The position numbers and the translations under genes are program-made. This document shows, piece by piece, positions 61,578 to 64,000 of a stretch of DNA of 64,000 nt. Each line of letters begins with the position of its first letter. Within the stretch, counting starts at the first letter, position 1. Under the pieces are notes generated by a model. The model was not told the origin of the DNA, did no database searches, and saw only the letters and a list, made by a program, of their open reading frames with translations. The stretch comes from Caecitellus pseudoparvulus (taxonomy: Eukaryota; Bigyra: Bicosoecida): contig CBFFRQ010000069.1 of assembly GCA_965644315.1 (NCBI GenBank), positions 744,001 through 808,000 on the forward strand, written 5' to 3'.

Positions 61578-64000
61578 ATGAGGACCATGCAGCTTCGCCT
61601 GCTGCCAGCCGCACTGCTCGCGGTGTACGTGACGCTTTGTCTGCATCTCCCTTCAGCGCTCTCGTCATCGCCTTGAGTGCTGCTCCAAGACAGCAACGAA
61701 CTGCCCTCGCCATGTGCACTTCGCAGGGTGGCTGTACCCTTAGTTAGAGCACAGTGTCCTGCAGGGTATGAGTGCTCCACGGGCTCAGAGGTTGTGTGCA
61801 CCGCCGGCACATACTCGCTGGAAGGTAAGTCCGCACCCGTTCACACCCAGTCACTGGGCGCTGCTCACAAGTGGCAGGGAGCTCCCTCGCGAGGCCTACC
61901 CGCCATATGGGGTTGATAGGCACATTCTGCGTGCTTTCTGGCTCTTTCGGCCCTGGGCCGCCTTCTTTTCGTGCTGCCCGAGTTGTAACTTCGTTGGTTC
62001 GGACTGCAGCAGAGCCCCCAAAAGGGCGCCATTTACGCTTTGGAATGGTGCCCTGTCTTGTCCGGCGTAGCAGTAGAAGGTGTGCATTTTACATGCATGC
62101 CGTGTGCGCCGATTTTCCTTGTTCTGTGCCCTGACCTGTGGCCGTTGCACGATGTCGCTGTGCGGCGCAAGCATGCACGCTCGCCGCACCCCCCTTGCCG
62201 CAGGAATGGACGCCTGCATCACTTGCCCTGCAGGGGCTTCATGTGGCAGTCTTTCTTCTGCGCCAGTCCCGTGTACTGCAGGCACGTTCTCGCAAGGCGG
62301 TGCCGTGGCCTGCACTGGCTGCCCTGCTGGCCTGTACACTCAGCTCACGGGGCAGGCTGCTTGCCAGCTGTGCCCGGAAGGGCATCAATGCTTCAACCCC
62401 TCGGCGGCCCCCGATGCCTGCCCTGCAGGCACATTTGCGCCTGCTGGCTCATTCCTGTGCCAAGCTTGCCCTGCAGGCAAGTACTCTGACTCCACTGGGT
62501 CTGACGCTTGCACCGTGTGCCCGGCAGGATCACAGTGTGCAGACGCAACGTCCAGCCCGACCTCTTGTACGGCTGGCAGGTACAGCGCCGCCGGGTCCAT
62601 CGCCTGTGCCTTGTGTACATACGGTACACGTTCCTCGTCGGACTTCACGCACTGCGAGCCGTGCCCGGCAGGCAGCGCGTGCTCTGACCCGCTTGTCGCG
62701 CCGGTGGCGTGTGGGGCCGGGTACTACTCCCTGCAAGGCAACGACAATGGGTGCCTTCCTTGTCCAGCAGGGACATTTTGCCCCTCAACTTCCTCCAGCC
62801 CCGTCGCCTGTGCTGAAGGCACCTTCTCCTTGGGAGCCTCTGACAGCTGCACGCCTTGCACGGCTGGCTTTGAGTGCCTGGACCCGGCTTCGCCACCCGT
62901 GGCGTGCCCCAACGGCTTCTATTCAGAAGCGGGTGACATGCGGTGCCGAGTCTGCCCCGCTGGCTTCGCGTGCGCCACCCCGGCCACGTCCCCTGCTCTC
63001 TGTGCACCAGGAACGTATGCACTTGCAGGCTCCACCTCCTGCCAGGCGTGCCCCCCAGGGGAGGCCTGCCCGTCAGCCGCCGTACCACCGCAAGTGTGCC
63101 CTCCTGGTACACACTCTGGCGCATCCGCCACCGCCTGCACGCCGTGCCCAGTGGGCCAGTACTGCCCAGTGCCAGCACAGGCGCCTGTGGACTGCCCAGC
63201 GGGCTCATTCTCCTTGGGTGCGGCGCTCACGTGCACCCCTTGTCCCCCTGGACACTCCTGCGCCACACCAGGAGATGCACCTGTGCCCTGCTCCCCGGGT
63301 ACTTTCGCTACAAGTGGTGCGACTGCCTGCACATCTTGCACCGCTGGGTATTTCTGCCCCAGCACGGGCAACAATCAGCAAGTCGAGTGTCCCCTCGGCA
63401 CATACTCCACTGGAGGGGCTGCTGTGTGCACAGCTTGCCCGTCTGGCCGTGCATGTGCCTCTACTTCATCCTCTACCTCGACAGCATGCCCTCCAGGGCG
63501 CTACTCCGTCGGAGGGCAGGCGTCATGTACACTATGCCCGCCCGGCTACGAGTGCCCTGATGAGCATGGGAATTCTCGAGCGCCTTGCCCGCCTGGGACG
63601 TACTCAGAGGGGGGAGAGGCGTCCTGCATCACATGCCCAGCTGGCTCAGCTTGTCCATTCGTCACATCCTCTGCCAGAATCACGTGTGGTGATGGCTTTT
63701 ACATTTCCCCCGACTCCTCCAAGTGCCTGCAATGCCCGGCTGGCTTCTCATGCTCCTCGGGTGCCCTGGGCACTGCTTGCCCTATCGGCACGTACTCTGT
63801 GGCGGGGCAAGCTAGCTGCACTGACTGCCCTGCGGGGTACCGCTGCTTCTCAACGGATGCCCCTGTGCTGGCTGTTTGCCCTCCGGGCTCGTACTCTGCC
63901 GCAGGCGAAGCAGATTGCACACCCTGCCCAGGCGGCTCTAGCTGTGAGAATCCGGCAGGAACTCCACAAGCGTGCCCTGCGGGCAAGTACGCACCTGAGG
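61578..64000 (+). CDS. Secreted or membrane Cys-rich repeat protein (GCC2/GCC3, ephrin-receptor-like), right end beyond window
   Basis: Exon 1 begins at ATG 61578 with a signal peptide (MRTMQLRLLPAALLAVY); its end is at 61622 or 61628. Exon 2 is 61755-61824, encoding CPAGYECSTGSEVVCTAGTY. Exon 3 runs from 62204 and is open to 64000. The intron between exons 2 and 3 is 379 bases, several times the local norm. Exon 3 is about 600 residues of tandem Cys-rich units of the form C-x-x-C-P-A-G-x-x-C...C-x-x-G-x-Y/F-S, about twenty copies of CxxC[PT]. This is the pattern of GCC2/GCC3 or ephrin-receptor-like repeats, found in very large extracellular proteins of protists and algae. Each unit is stabilised by disulfides. 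Domains beyond the edge (transmembrane helices, polycystin-like regions) cannot be judged. Confidence 0.85.
61825..62203 (+). other. Unusually long intron of the Cys-rich repeat gene
   Basis: This 379-base intron starts GTAAGT and ends CCGCAG; other introns modelled here are 40-138 bases. It has no reading frame matching the repeat pattern. I searched by eye for C/D-box snoRNA ends (RUGAUGA...CUGA) and found no convincing pair. Confidence 0.55.

Noticed and set aside
62385-63986. Minus-strand frames with repeated Pro/Ala/Gly pattern opposite the Cys-rich exon
   Set aside because: They mirror the repeated CxxCPAG codons of the sense strand and show no independent features.

Overview
This window is GC-rich nuclear DNA from a eukaryote, most likely a unicellular flagellate or alga. 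The evidence is: many genes with short introns (about 40-94 bases, GTGAGT/GTGCGT donors, CAG acceptors), an axonemal dynein heavy chain, a mitochondrial complex I subunit, AP-complex beta-adaptin, an ER DnaJ chaperone, a Paf1-complex subunit, SET-domain methyltransferases and CaMKK-like kinases. No lineage-diagnostic gene was recognised; a GC-rich stramenopile, haptophyte, chlorarachniophyte or apusomonad-like protist would all fit. No rRNA, tRNA, CRISPR array, transposon or viral gene was recognised.

Layout. 1-4206 (-): RELCH-like LisH/HEAT protein, cut by the left edge. 4531-5858 (+): ERdj3/DNAJB11-like chaperone. 6084-7344 (+): CDC73/parafibromin. 7391-8995 (-): SLC45/sucrose-type MFS transporter. 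9257-11321 (-): unknown protein. 11416-12499 (-): S49 (SppA/SohB-like) peptidase. 12650-28636 (-): a 16-kb inner-arm-type dynein heavy chain gene. 29048-33188 (+): three unknown proteins in tandem, two sharing an acidic PIMSDSDSD motif. 33223-34449 (-): proline iminopeptidase. 34867-40607 (+): AWS-SET-postSET histone methyltransferase fused to a degenerate CDK-like kinase domain. 40638-41818 (-): NDUFA12 with a long C-terminal extension. 42053-45122 (-): beta-adaptin. 45411-47063 (+): membrane-anchored Ser/Thr kinase. 47074-49390 (-): coiled-coil protein. 49538-51646 (-): CaMKK-like kinase with a C-terminal PH domain and DWG in place of DFG. 52236-53978 (+): basic disordered protein. 54032-56087 (-): SMYD-like MYND/SET protein. 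56327-57412 (+): beta-hydroxyacid dehydrogenase. 57512-58656 (+): KEN-box protein. 58676-59637 (-): class-I glutamine amidotransferase. 59779-60927 (-): NUFIP1-like protein. 61578-64000 (+): Cys-rich repeat protein, cut by the right edge.

Genes are packed tightly. Convergent pairs are separated by as little as 10-46 bases and divergent pairs share about 240-650 bases of presumptive promoter. Exon models below were built by hand from splice-site consensus, phase arithmetic and remembered family conservation, with no transcript support. Several introns are multiples of three without stops, so a naive ORF reads straight through them.

The genes do not form an operon-like pathway. Themes are transcription-coupled chromatin (CDC73, the SET-pseudokinase, the SMYD-like protein), flagellar motility (dynein), membrane traffic (RELCH, beta-adaptin), protein quality control (ERdj3, S49 peptidase, iminopeptidase) and signalling kinases. 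The most unusual object is the SET methyltransferase/CDK-like pseudokinase fusion at 34867-40607.
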